A stretch of 64,000 bases of DNA from Protonemura montana (Eukaryota > Arthropoda > Insecta > Plecoptera > Nemouridae), in contig OX387609.1 in the NCBI GenBank assembly GCA_947568835.1, positions 14,377,708 through 14,441,707 on the forward strand. Reading direction: 5' to 3'. This document shows, in pieces, positions 10,104-21,945 of the stretch. Every line of letters begins with the position of its first letter. Position 1 is the stretch's first letter. The notes below the pieces were generated by a model. The model saw only the letters and a program-made list of their open reading frames with translations, was not told where the DNA came from and ran no database searches. The translations under genes were made by a program, and so were the position numbers.

Positions 10104-12670
10104 GTTTAACTCAGTGAAAATCCGTCATTCTCATCAAATCCACTAAAAATTATTTTAAAAATTATGTTTCCAAGCTTAGCTCAATTGGTTTGAGCAACAC
10201 CCACGACAGATGGAGATCGGGGTCCAAGTAGCTCAATTGGTTAGAGCAACACCCGCGACAGGTGGAGATCGGGGTCCAAGTATCTCAATTAGTTTCAGCA
10301 ACACCCGCGACAGGTGGAGATCGGGGTCCAAGTAGCTCAATTGGTTAGAGCAACACCCGTGACAGGTGGAGATCGGGGTTCAAGTAGCTCAATGGGTTAG
10401 AGCAACACCCGCGACAGGTGGAGATCGGGGTCCAAGTAGCTGAATTGATTAGAGCAACACCCGCGACAGGTGGAGATCGGGGTCCAAGTAGCTCAATTGG
10501 TTAGAGCAACACCAGCGAAAGGTGGAGATCAGGGTCCAAGTAGCTGAATTGATTAGAGCAACACCCGCGACAGGTGGAGATCGGGGTCCAAGTAGCTGAA
10601 TTGGTTAGAGCAACACCCGCGACAGGTGGAGATCGGGGTCCAAGTAGCTCAATTGGTTAGAGCAACACCCGCGACAGGTGGAGATCAGGGTCCAAGTAGC
10701 TCAATTGGTTAGAGCAACACCCGTGACAGGTGGAGATCGGGGTCCAAGTAGCTCAATTGGTTAGAGCAACACCAGCGAAAGGTGGAGATCGGGGTCCAAG
10801 TAGCTGAATTGATTAGAGCAACACCCGCGACAGGTGGAGATCGGGGTCCAAGTAGCTGAATTGGTTAGAGCAACACCCGCGACAGGTGGAGATCGGGGTC
10901 CAAGTAGCTCAATTGGTTAGAGCAACACCCGCGACAGGTGGAGATCAGGGTCCAAGTAGCTCAATTGGTTAGAGCAACACCCGTGACAGGTGGAGATCGG
11001 GGTTCAAGTAGCTCAATGGGTTAGAGCAACACCCGCGACAGGTGGAGATCGGGGTCCAAGTAGCTGAATTGGTTAGAGCAACACCCGCGACAGGTGGAGA
11101 TCGGGGTCCAAGTAGCTCAATTGGTTAGAGCAACACCCGTGACAGGTGGAGATCGGGGTCCAAGTAGCTCAATTGATTAGAGCAACACTCGCGACAGGTG
11201 GAGATCGGGGTTCCAGTAGCTCAATGGGTTAGAGCAACACCCGCGACAGGTGGAGATCGGGGTCCAAGTAGCTGAATTGGTTAGAGCAACACCCACGACA
11301 GGTGGAGATCGGGGTCCAAGTAGCTCAATTGGTTAGAGCAACACCCGCGACAGGTGGAGATCGGGGTCCAAGTAGCTCAATTGATTAGAGCAACACCCGC
11401 GACAGGTGGAGATCGGGGTCCAAGTAGCTGAATTGATTAGAGCAACACCCGCGACAGATGGAGATCGGGGTCCAAGTAGCTCAATTGGTTAGAGCAGCAC
11501 CCGCGACAGGTGGAGATCGGGGTCCAAGTAGCTCAATTGGTTAGAGCAACACCCGCGACAGGTGGAGATCGGGGTCCAAGTAGCTCAATTGGTTAGAGCA
11601 ACACCCGCGACAGGTGGAGATCGGGGTCCAAGTAGCTCAATTGGTTAGAGCAACACCCGCGACAGGTGGAGATCGGGGTCCAAGTAGCTCAATTGGTTAG
11701 AGCAACACCCACGACAGGTGGAGATCGGGGTCCAAGTAGCTCAATTGGTTAGAGCAACACCCGCGACAGGTGGAGATCGGGGTCCAAGTAGCTCAATTGG
11801 CTAGAGCAACACCCGCGACAGATGGAGATCGGGGTCCAAGTAGCTCAATTGGTTAGAGCAACACCCACGACAGGTGGAGATCGGGGTCCAAGTAGCTCAA
11901 TTGGTTAGAGCAACACCCGCGACAGGTGGAGATCGGGGTCCAAGTAGCTCAATTGATTAGAGCAACACTCGCGACAGGTGGAGATCGGGGTCTAAGTAGC
12001 TCAATTGGTTAGAGCAACACTCGCGACAGGTGGAGATCGGGGTTCAAGTAGCTCAATTGGTTAGAGCAACACCGCGATAGGTGGAGATCGGGGTCTAAGT
12101 ACCTCAATTGGTTAGAGCAGCACCCGCGACAGGTGGAGATCGGGGTCCAAGTAGCTGAATTGGTTAGAGCAACACCCGCGACAGGTGGAGATCGGGGTCT
12201 AAGTACCTCAATTGGTTAGAGCAGCACCCGCGACAGGTGGAGATCGGGGTCCAAGTAGCTGAATTGGTTAGAGCAACACCCGCGACAGGTGGAGATCGGG
12301 GTCCAAGTAGCTCAATGGTTCAGAGCAACACTCGCGACAGGTGGAGATCGGGGTCCAAGTAGCTCAATTGGTTAGAGCAACACCCGCGCCAGGTGGAGAT
12401 CGGGGTCCAAGTAGCTGAATTGGTTAGAGCAACACCCGCGACAGGTGGAGATCGGGGTCCAAGTAGCTCAATTGATTAGAGCAACACCCGCGACAGGTGG
12501 AGATCGGGGTCCAAGTAGCTCAATTGATTAGAGCAACACCCGCGACAGGTGAAGATCGGGGTCCAAGTAGCTCAATTGGTTAGAGCAACACTCGCGACAG
12601 GTGGAGATCGGGGTTCTAATCCCAGTTTGGTCATCAATTTTAATGAGGTTATTAGTGTTTCTAATAAAAC
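10104..12670 (+). repeat. tRNA-like foldback element whose centre is a 47-unit tandem array
   Basis: The flanks are those of the single-copy family members: TCTCATCAAATCCACTAAAA on the left, CATCAATTTTAATGAGG and GTTATTAGTGTTTC on the right. Between them lie 47 head-to-tail units of 52 bp: GTCCAAGTAGCTCAATTGG, TTAGAGCAACACCCGCGACA, GGTGGAGATCGGG. The first and last TCAATTGG (10181 and 12572) are 46 x 52 minus 1 apart; one unit near 12070 lacks a base. Each unit keeps the tRNA 5' acceptor strand, D arm (box A) and anticodon arm. Only the last unit has a complete T arm and 3' acceptor strand. The junction joins the end of box B to the tRNA 5' end through the shared GTCC. Variants (CTGAATTG, GATTAGAG, CTCGCG) recur in blocks, as expected from unequal exchange. 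Confidence 0.92.
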
Positions 12671-13779
12671 CAAGATTTCCTCCAAGAAACAGAACTAGTG
12701 ACAGATGACTTGACCCCGCCTATCACCGCCTTGCAAATCACTTGTGAATGCAGTGCTCGACTCGAACTAGTAATCCAGGCGGCGGTGGCATAAAGATCAA
12801 CAAGGCTCAAAGAAAACCCGAGTCCGTCATCAAAAGCAAAACATGTCGGGAAACTCGATCGAGCTTGGAGATGAAAAACCAATCAAATCGTTGATGGAAA
12901 ACTTGATGCTCTGACGTCAGAAGCTTGTTTAAAACAAGATGAAATGTGTCAATATCGTCGAGTGGTTTTCTTCGCTTTTCTTTGAGGCGTGCAAAGAAAA
13001 TGAAGGGAAACTGACAAGGGATGTGAGGTGGGGGGGTCGGGGGTATTAATCGGGTGTAGAGATCGAATGTTTTTCGATGGCTAAAGAAAAGCTCCCTGAG
13101 TTCGTTTCGATGATAATTTTCTTCGAACGGAAAAGGCGATGTGCTTTCCGATCTTTTTGTCTTTTCTTTGACGGAACAATTTCATTTTCTCGGCGTCGGT
13201 AAGAAAACAGAAGAAATACCTCTTGATCCACGAGACCGCGTTTTACAAACAGCGAAAAAAAATACATCAATTTCAACGTTTGAAAGTTTAAACAAACTCA
13301 GAATGTATATTATGCACTTCCTTCTGGGTTTTTTATCCTTACACTGCCTTCCCAGATACTTTATTTGCTAAACAAGAGATTGAAAAATGCGCGTCGTTTT
13401 CTTTCCACGGCCTCCCAACTTATTACTTAGAGCACTTTGCTGATATCCTACAAATATATGTTGGTTCACCTTCTCCCCGTTACCTACCCCGCCCCTACAA
13501 CACCCCTATCGCTCTGTACCTACGTCACTGGCAATACGCTAGAGAAATGTGGGCGCAAAAAGAGTTGGTTTTCTTTCTCTCTTGCGAGGGAATTATTTTC
13601 TAGCGCGGGAAACTTTTTCACGTCTTAAAGGTGTATTACTTATTTGAAAATTAATGCAGTGATATCGTTCCCTGTATAGTCGGTACAGATCTGCAGGGAC
13701 CACAGAGACCTTGACAAGTCTCATTGTTACTACAAGTTAGGTTAGTGGTAGTAACCATTATTGTACTCCATGAAAAGTG
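12671..13779. other. Intergenic, nothing recognised
   Basis: Short open frames on both strands have no recognisable family, splice context or composition that would support a gene. Confidence 0.45.
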
Positions 13780-14455
13780 TTGAACGACGCATTGTTTTGA
13801 CGACAGGTTCTGTGGCACAGGTATGGCGTCGGTGAATGAGTGGGTGATAGTGGAAAAGCACCTAGTTTAAATAGGGGGAGAAGGTGACGTTACCTAATTT
13901 GGGCGGCAAGAACAAAAGGGACAACCGGCTCAACGTCCCTTCCGAAGGACGGTACAACGCGAACAACAAGATTCCGCCATAAATCCATGCTGTCGAGAGG
14001 TTGATAAGCAAGGCGAGTGAAGTTGCTGTACTAACTTTCATGCCTCCAACCTCTCTCCCGAACAGAACTGGTCATGGGTATGATGGTCACCCATTCAATA
14101 CCTGAACCAGCGCAGTGTTGCATAACATTAATCCCTCTAACCTCTCTCCCTAACAGAACTGGTCATGTGTATGATGGTCACCCATCCAATACCTGACTCA
14201 GCGCAGTGTTACTTAACTTTCATCCCTCTAACCTCTCTCCCGAACAGAACTGGTCATGTGTATGATGGTCACCCACCCAATACCTGACCTAGCGCAGTGT
14301 TGCTTAACTTTCATCCCTCCAACCTCTCTCCCGAACAGAACTAGTCATGTGTATGATGGTCACCCATCCAATACCTGACCCAGCGCAGTGTTGCTTAGCT
14401 TCGGTGATCTCACAAGAACCGGTGTTTCAACTCACCAAACCGTTCTGTTTTGACG
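13780..14455 (-). mobile_element. 5S-headed SINE with four to five tandem heads
   Basis: Read on the minus strand, the element starts with a full 5S-like head (GATCACCGAAGCTAAGCAAC region near 14400). Further shortened heads follow, each ending in TGACCATCATACACATGACC and GAGAGAGGTTGGAGG. Next comes a body with AAGGGACGTTGAGCCGG and the end AACAATGCGTCGTTCAACAC. The same body is at 15.93-16.26 and 38.5-38.8 kb. No coding capacity. This is an SINE3-like design, with Pol III transcription driven from the 5S-type internal promoter. Confidence 0.8.
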
Positions 14456-14859
14456 CCAGCTATATTTTGATACGATCTTGGAAGTGTTAAATGTTTGGAA
14501 ACTTCTAACATAGGTACATGAGTGAATACGGGTATAAAAAAATGTCTCCGAACTTAATCCCCACTTGAAAATCACACAAAAAAATCGTAAGACCTAATCT
14601 GTGATCGCCACTGCGTCAGTAATTTGGTGGGGAAACTTGCAAGGGTCCACTTGTTGCTTGCCTTTGACCCTAGTTGTTGAACAATGGCTTAGCACTTGCT
14701 TTATTTACTCCTCGACGCCTTGCTAAGAAGTTTGGTCAAGATTACAAAGTCGGTGATCCCCCTCGACCGAATAAACGTCCAGCTAAGATGGGGGCAAACT
14801 CACGAGGTCGATGTCAAATTTACTTTTAATGCGGGTATATCTAGAAGTATTTCAACCTG

Positions 14860-14906
14860 GCAAGATCCTGGCAAGATCCTGGCAAGATCCTGGCAAGATC
14901 CAGGTT
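14860..14906 (+). repeat. 11-bp minisatellite (CTGGCAAGATC), about four units
   Basis: The unit CTGGCAAGATC repeats four times without interruption. A similar short array (ACTGATTTTCC x4) lies at 17541-17595. Neither is linked to a gene. Confidence 0.8.
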
Positions 14907-14909
14907 AGA

Positions 14910-15929
14910 TCTTGCTCAGAAAATTGATAAAAAAAACTTTAATGCAAATAAAACAACGGCTGGGGTCATTTTTTAACTTTAGAAAAACTGAATTTGATTG
15001 AATTTATAAAACCTTACGAGTCGATATGACATGTCAAAGTTTATGGAAAGAAAATTAAAAAATCATCTTCTATTGAAAATTTTTTTTAGCTTTGGCTGCC
15101 AAAATTAAGCTCGAATTAAGCAAGAAAGGGGACGATTTTAGCAAGAATTCCGAGAATTTTTATAACTAAACTAAAACTGTCAAAAATTTGCCTGAATTTC
15201 TGGAGGTTTCACCAAAATTGAGTATATTTGACCAATGCAATAGAAACAAAACACGATCGAGAGGTTGGCTACAGAACGTGGTCTACTTTTTTGGGGCCCC
15301 GACGCCTCCCCCCCCCCCCCCTCCCCCCTCCCCCCTCTCGGAGGTAGCCGACGATAAACACGAATGTATTCCATTTAGTTTTGCGAGACATGGCGCTCAT
15401 GAAAAATGCATCGAAGAAGACGTGGACTGGAGAGTGAGAGGGCGATATTACTTGGTAGGAGTCGCCCTTTGGTGGGAGAGAGATGGAAGACATGTGTTAG
15501 AGGGTGATACCGAGATAAGATTGCCAATGTCGGGAAGAGAGACAGACTATTCTCGGATCGGAGTAACGAAGGCCCTGAACGATTGGTTGTTGGATTATCA
15601 GTGTTTTTAACATTATTTGATCTAATATGTAATGCTCATTGCCAGGCCGTTGCTAGACTTTTCTATTTTTCAAGATGGCCAGTTACTTGCTCAATCAGAG
15701 AAATTCAAATCATCGCTGGTTAGCCCCATAAGATCCCATGTTAATCGAAGTCCCATAAGATCCCATGTTAATCCAGTTAAGTCCGCGCGTATGTCCAGCA
15801 TAAATGCCGGTCATTGCTGCCGCATTGCCCGTCAAAACGTCTACTGAACGGCAAAAAAAACCAGAACTTAAGGTATGTACGATTTTGGGACAATGCGTTT
15901 CAAGGCGCTTTCTGTGTTATTATTATTTG
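14910..15929. other. Intergenic, nothing recognised
   Basis: There is a C-rich tract at 15308-15336. A 140-codon frame across it (15188-15610) has a proline run and no recognisable domain, and I do not call it a gene. A 16-bp direct repeat (CCCATAAGATCCCATG) lies at 15724-15765. Confidence 0.45.
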
Positions 15930-16262
15930 TGGTGTTTAACGACGCACTGTTTTGACATCTGGCCATGCGGCACTGGTCTAATGACGTCGGTGAATGAGTG
16001 GATGATGATGAGGATGATGATGAACCTAACCTAGCCTAGAAGGGAGGAGGGGAAACCCGGCGCCGACACGTTGCCTACTCCTGTCGAAGAGCACCAAGGG
16101 GACCACCGGCTTAACGTCCCTTCCGAAGGACGGCACAACGCGAACAACAGGATTCCTCCACAAATCCATGCTGTCGAGAGGTTGATAAGCAAGGCGAGTG
16201 AAGTTGCTGTACTAACTTTCATCCCTCCAACCCGTTAATCAACCGTTGGTCACCCGTTAATC
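15930..16262 (-). mobile_element. 5S-SINE body, copy without 5S head
   Basis: The body of the 13.8-kb element recurs with high similarity: TGGTGTTTAACGACGCACTG at one end, CTTAACGTCCCTTCCGAAGG inside, and CTTTCATCCCTCCAACC at the head junction. The 5S-like head is replaced by a few bases of GGTCACCCGTTAATC. A GAT trinucleotide run lies at 16001-16022. Confidence 0.8.
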
Positions 16263-18290
16263 TTGTGGAAAAAACACATTAATTTGCTCCAAATTTTAGT
16301 GAAAAACCTGGAAACTTTGGACTATTGCCAATTTCCAATGATTTTGACATTTTTTTCGGCGTATTTTTTATTAATTTACGTCAAATTCTCTGCGCCCGGA
16401 CACGAGGTCTTCCCTCTACGTCATCAGATCGTCATCTCACAAAAACCAACCAAAAGCAAGCCGCAAAAAACCTCCCCCAGCCCAATCCACATGTCCAAGC
16501 GTCGTTCCCGGCGTCGCATCCCAGCGCCGTGACGCCCCCCAGATGCCACGCCGAGTCGACGCTCTGGACGGCGTCGCTTGGCTTCGTCGCGCCATTGGAC
16601 GCCGAGCGTCGCGACGCACGTGAGTGGCCAAGACGTCGGCGTCTCCACGGCGTCCAGGCAAACGATTGGAAGAAAGGGTTGTGCGTGGAACTGGGTCAGG
16701 GGGGCGGGATGGGGGGTGTTGGGTGGGGATGCGCCGGGCTTTTTTATTGCTGTCGTCTGACTCTTGCTTTCTGGAAAAAGAGTTTTCATCTGCATTTTGA
16801 TGTAATTTCCTTAAAACCTTCTCGCGGTCAGCGAAAATTTATGGCTAGGTGCGTGGGTTTTTTTCTTATTTCGAATCTATCTTCACTCCAGAGGATCTCT
16901 AATGCATCTTAACTTAGATCCAGATATAAATGTGATTGCCTGGTCATCAACTTATAGTAGCTAGAACGTTACGCAACTCGATCATAGCGACGCTGTCGCA
17001 AAACCCAGAAATTATCTTTCAACATAAGAACCTTCTCAGGCAAGAAATGAAAACTAGTCCGACAAAAGTTCCGTCTTTCATTTCTGAGTTGCTCAGCATT
17101 TCCTCTCTTCATTGAGACGTAGTTAGAAATAGTACGGAGACATTTTTAAGCTCGTTTCAGTTATCGGATGGACTTAGAACAAAATTCAATTTATTTATTG
17201 ATTTTTCTGGAAAATGTCATTCTACTCGCCAATCCTGCCTTTGACCCAACCCCTGACGCTATCAACGACGTTATGAAGCAATGCCGGTTAGATGGGGCAT
17301 TTTTAAACAGTTTTTAGAAACAAAAAAGTTCAGGGGCAAAAGATATTGTGCCAAAATAGAATCATTGTCCATTACACCATTGAACCATTGGACTGACAAT
17401 CGGCATTCTTAGATCGAAATTAGACTTGGATCTTTGTCAACTATAACACATTTTCCTGGCGGATTTATGTAACAAGCTGTTGATTTTCAGCAGAAGTTAG
17501 TGAAGTCAAGAAACCAAGTGAAGAAACCAAGTGATTGACCGCTATTTCAAGTGATTTTCCACTGATTTTCCACTGATTTTCCACTGATTTTCCAGTATTT
17601 ATGCAAGAAGCAGATAAGAGGAGAATGCGGCTCACTGAGAGGAGAACTCACTGCAATCTTCAGATTATTCAACGTTAGTTTTTAATTTCCTTTCTAAATC
17701 GCATTATTAAACCATGGATTGCCACAAATTGCGACCCATATACATTTAATACTAAACGCTTGTAGGTTCATGCCAGACTTCTCCACGATATCTGAACGGA
17801 TCACCTGCGTGACTCACTTTGGCTGAATGAGCCAGCAAAGTCGTTCAATTTCACTGAACCATAAAAGAAAGCTGTACGCAATATCTGTTTCCAGCAACAT
17901 TTGCACCTAAAATTCAGCATCAGCTTTGAAAGGAGACATTGAGACATATTAAGTTCCTCATCGAATTGAAGTAAATTTTAGCCAAGTATCAATAAAAACC
18001 AACATATCCTGGTCCTCCAAGCAAGCGTAGAAGCAACAAGAAGTCTTGAGCGCAACATAAAAAGTCCCAACTCCCAAATACAAGCTTCTTATCGCCCCAG
18101 TAAAACGACCCCGATGTAGCCAAAATGCCCCAGAGGCCCACACAGACAGGAACCACTGCAAGACAGATAGGGTGCACGCTATAAGAGCAACAGAGACAAC
18201 ACGAGGCCCCTTTACACAAGAGCAAGCGAGAGAGAACCTCCTGGGAAACGTCCGTATGGCCGAATCATTGAGCCGTGTCAGTAAAAATAT
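16263..18290. other. Intergenic with a CpG-rich island at about 16500-16690
   Basis: The GC- and CpG-rich island contrasts with the AT-rich surroundings and could be a promoter or first exon. Open frames of 123-195 codons cross it on both strands, but none has a recognisable domain. A GTGAGT-type donor (near 16618) follows the CpG block on the plus strand. Confidence 0.35.
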
Positions 18291-18299
18291 CACTGAGTT

Positions 18300-18760
18300 T
18301 TGCGGTGCGATACGATGGGGCAGTGAAGCATGCAGCCCCGCCGTGTGTTTTTCCCGTGTTTTGTTTAGCTAGCGCTTTTCACGCTCGGAAAACCAGGAAA
18401 ATTGTTTTTGCAAATAAAGTTTTTTTTTTATTTCGAGAGCGTTCAGCCGCGAGCTAGGTTTGTTTACGCGCTGGGGGAAGGGGCTGCATTTTATTTGGCC
18501 CAACAACTGCACGGGTATGGTTATTTTTTTCTCTGGTCCCCGGAACGAGCTTCGGAAAGTTTGGGTGCGCTTGGGTGGAGAATGACCGGGTCGGTGCCTA
18601 CAGAACGTCGGGGTGTTATTTACACAACGGTGTGCCCCGTGGCGGCGGCGTGCGAATAGAAACAGCTACGTGGAATCGCTCGGAGGAATGCGTTCACGCG
18701 GTCTCTGGATATCTGATTCTGGTTTCGCGGGATCGTCAGGAGTAGCGGCTCTTTGATAGA
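18300..18760 (+). promoter_or_regulatory. CpG-rich patch, possible promoter of the 19.9-21.5 kb transcription unit
   Basis: GC-rich sequence with many CpG dinucleotides stands out from AT-rich flanks and precedes exon-like segments on the plus strand. There is no clear TATA box and no recognised coding exon in it. The assignment is inference from composition and position only. Confidence 0.25.
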
Positions 18761-19927
18761 GATTACTTAAATCACGAGCAACGCGTGACCAAAGCGTTTC
18801 CTGATTTCTTCAGTAGAAAATATGCTTAAATATTGACACCACCTGTAACGCTGGTTGAGGCAACAGTGAGCTCATATATTTTGTTTACACATTGTTGCAG
18901 ATCTCACTGTGACCTGCACCAACCACCTCGGCCACCTGGCCACCTCGGCGATGAAGCACCTGAGAATTTTTTGAAGACTTTTTAAATTCTGTCTGGGCAT
19001 ATTTTGACTCGTTTGTGTTGTGGTAATAGTGGGATAATGTGTGAAGGTAACACAAATATTAATATTAGCATGAATTACTTTGATGTCAATTGCTTTAATT
19101 ATTTTCCATGTGTTATTGAACCTTTGGTTGTTAGAAAGTAAATTATTTTTTACGGTAACATTTATTTATGGACCCTGATCGTTTTCAAGCTGAAATAGTA
19201 AAATTATTAGGATAAGAAATTTCTTTACTTTTTATTTGATTCATTAATGCATTTTTTTACCCATTTTTTTTCAATTCCAATGGGAAACGGTCTAAAAGTC
19301 TTGTCACTGACAGGAAGAAGTGCGCTACAAATAATGTACATAAGTACATTTACGAAAGCAGTAAATATATTTTTGAACTTTACCGCAAAATTATCCGCGT
19401 GAATTTGAAGGGATTTTTTTGTTTTTGTTTGTTGGAAGCCCTGCTGAATGAACAGCGCCAGTTTAGAGCTTATATCACACTACCTAGTCGTCTTCGCGAG
19501 CACGTTTCTAGGGTTTAAATAAGTGTTATATTCTTCTAAATTACAGTGCTTTGTCATTGAGAATATTCCCAGACTGATTCTGCAATTTTTCTCAGGTTGA
19601 TAATCAGCCTATAAGGTTGATAATTTTGTTCTTGTTTAGGTAAGTGTCTTGACACTGGTTATTCAATCTGGTAGGGTTATGTCTAGGTTTTGCCCATGCC
19701 TAGCCAACGTGCCTAGCTCATGACCTATATCGTCGTTTTACATGTAGAATACATTCCTCGCCAGGCGAGGGTGTTCTATAGCATTTTTTAAGAATCGGGA
19801 CCTTTGCTGCGATGCCGTTAAACAATCGTAGTTCAGGTACCGGATCGTCTAATTGAACGCTTAATTTCTCTTCACCAACCGTTGCGTAGCTTTCCATGTT
19901 TTAAGGGAGAATTTGTTTTGCTTCTAG

Positions 19928-21468
19928 GATACCGCTTATGTCGATTGAAGTGCAAGCTAACAAGATCACAAGGTTGATCACAAGATTGCTGCTAAGAGAC
20001 CAGAACTCAGCAATGCAGCAAGTCATCTTTGTGACTGGCAACCAGTTTCATATACTTGCAATTGCAATTCAGTCACTAGGCTATGGAACTGCAACTCTCT
20101 ACAGGTGACTTTTTATGCTATTCCTGACTATTTTATCTATAATTTCTGTCTGCTAAAGTTTTCAACTGCCTTCCTAAATGGAAGACATCGTTGCTGGCTA
20201 CCAAGCTTCAGATTGCAGCTTCATCTGGATGAACTGTTCATATTCCACCCAATTTAAAAAATATTAATAGATATATTGTATACATTAATTTTTTTCCAGC
20301 AACGTTTCTCTACTGTGGTTGGTGGTAACCCTTTATTTTTTTATGAGCACTGAACCCAATACTAACATTGTTTCAATCATTTTTGCAGCACCAGAACATA
20401 GTCAAACAGCTGACGTAAAACCTGACTTGGAACCTGACTTTAGACTAAGAATCAGTTCATAAGTAAGGAAAAGCTCAATATGTCAAAAATAAGCAAACAT
20501 CCACGCAAACATCACCTCGAGAAGACTTCATCTAGTAATCACCGTCTATATACTCAGACCCAATCTCTCTCTGATCATCTGTGGTGAGTCTAGAAGATCA
20601 TCTGTGATCTTCTATCTCGATAACGCCGATGAAACGTCAACTTTTTTTGGTTCTTTTTAGCCTTTTCAGAAATGCATTTCGATTAAAACATAGCAATACC
20701 TTTTCACACAACCCCATCGACCTACACCTGTAAACCACTCTGTCAATCCATATATTTGATTATTTTTAATTGTTTTTTGTTCAGTAATTTCTAAACATAG
20801 TAGCATTTCAGATCTTAGAGTAGGTATGTCTTTTAACAACTACCTAAAACAGTCTAACTGTTAACTACCTAACAGTCCTGAAGATGTTGGCGCCATCGCC
20901 GACGAAACGTCGACTTTTTAGGTCCTTTTTAGGACCACAAGTCAATCCCACCAGAGCAAGTCTGTTACTTAACACAACAACTACCTAAAACTATAAACAT
21001 TCTTTATCACCTGTTTCCAATCACTTAAACCCGTTCCACTGTTAACTTCTTTCTAAAATTAAAATCCCTTTCCCATTAGTCTCCCTATTAGCTTTTATTC
21101 ATGTTCATTTTACTATATGTCTGCCAAATAAACAATTTTTTGATGTTTGATCATAAGGCCTGGGGTTTACTTAATGCAGGTTATGTTTAGGTATTAATTG
21201 ATTCTTTGTTTACAGCAAACCAAGATCAAGGTTGGCTTCTAGCACCAGCAACACATTGGGATGCATTGGGGGTTCAAGAACCACCAACTCACTTGCAAAT
21301 GCTTTCAATACAACTTTACACAAGGTTAGTCGAAGTTCATACAATTGCTCTGATGAGAAACCAACGCGAAGCTGTCGATGTCTGAGTCATGAATTCTTCT
21401 AGATTGCTGTCAACGGCTGCTGGAGACCTGCTCTTGTGAAAGACGACAGAGACTGTCCACGGGTTTAA
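19928..21468 (+). CDS. Candidate three-exon gene for a 113-residue protein of unknown function
   Basis: Three segments with canonical borders join into one open frame. Exon 1 is 19928-20104 (acceptor CTTCTAG, ATG at 19938, donor CTACAG/GTGACT). Exon 2 is 21216-21324 (acceptor TTTACAG, donor CACAAG/GTTAGT). Exon 3 starts at 21403 (acceptor TTCTTCTAG) with stop TAA at 21466-21468. Phases match (2, then 0). The product starts MSIEVQANKITRLITRLLLR, has a hydrophobic segment around FHILAIAIQSLGYG, a Ser/Thr/Gly-rich middle and ends in a short Cys/Trp-containing tail. I do not recognise a family. Exon 3 can also run on to a donor at 21495 (CTGAAG/GTGAGC), and another exon-like block with an AG border is at 22063-22203, so this may be a spliced non-coding RNA or a gene with alternative ends. 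Support is splice fit only. Confidence 0.35.
20620..20990 (+). repeat. Repeat tails with a hammerhead-like CTGAAGA...GAAACGTCG motif
   Basis: At 20878-20911, CTGAAGA is followed by one base, a 7-bp stem (GTTGGCG/CGCCGAC) with loop CCAT, and GAAACGTCG. A decayed relative lies at 20628-20650 (GCCGATGAAACGTCAAC) and another at 48539-48580. Such motifs occur in Penelope-like and other retroelement termini. Here the spare base before the stem departs from the hammerhead consensus, so activity is doubtful. Confidence 0.45.
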
Positions 21469-21869
21469 TTCAACAAGCTTGTCATGTCTACTGAAGGTGA
21501 GCAATTTAGAGCAATGCTAGATATCAATATTTTAACAATTGTCACTGTTTTTTACCTCAGTTGAATGAAGATTTCTAGAGCAACATATTGCAATAATTCT
21601 AGACAAAGACTGTTTAAATTTCAATTAAACGTAAGACAGTTGGACCTTAAATCAATAAAAACATCTTTCTGTATTACCTATAAGAGTGCCTTTGTGTATA
21701 CTGCCTATAAGAGTGCATGCCAGGTAGGTTTAAACCAGCTTTTAGCCAGTTTTAACCGGACGATGAGCATGTCGTGACATTTGCAAAAAGATTTTTTTAA
21801 AAATGAACCAGATATGAGGCCAGCAACACATTTTTTTATCGCTAATTTTGTTACATGTTCCCTACTAGG

Positions 21870-21945
21870 CTAGGTTAGTTTCATCATCACCCACTCATTT
21901 TTTAGACCAGTGCCACATGGACTATTGTCAAAACAGGCTAAACAA
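21870..21945 (+). repeat. 5S-SINE body fragment
   Basis: CTAGGCTAGGTTAGTTTCATCATCACCC-type sequence followed by AGACCAGTGCCACATGG and GTCAAAACAGGCTAAAC matches the 3' part of the 5S-SINE body, in the plus orientation and diverged. Confidence 0.6.

Noticed and set aside
10173..12640. Cluster of functional tRNA genes
   Set aside because: Units lack the T arm and 3' acceptor strand, and the anticodon loop has G instead of U33, so they cannot be translating tRNAs.
10173..12640. CRISPR array
   Set aside because: Units are contiguous identical repeats with no unique spacers, in an animal genome.
15188..15610. 140-codon plus-strand frame
   Set aside because: It crosses a poly-C tract as a proline run and shows no domain, splice sites or conserved composition.
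16325..16912. 195-codon plus-strand frame and 123-codon minus-strand frame
   Set aside because: Both arise from a CpG-rich block in which stop codons are rare; no recognisable domain. Kept only as a possible CpG island.
17958..18293. 111-codon minus-strand frame with hydrophobic stretches
   Set aside because: No recognisable family or start context; a second frame on the same strand is also open, which argues for chance.
20878..20911. A definite hammerhead ribozyme
   Set aside because: Stem II and the CTGAAGA/GAAAC blocks are visible, but an extra base precedes the stem and stems I and III are not evident. Reported only as hammerhead-like.
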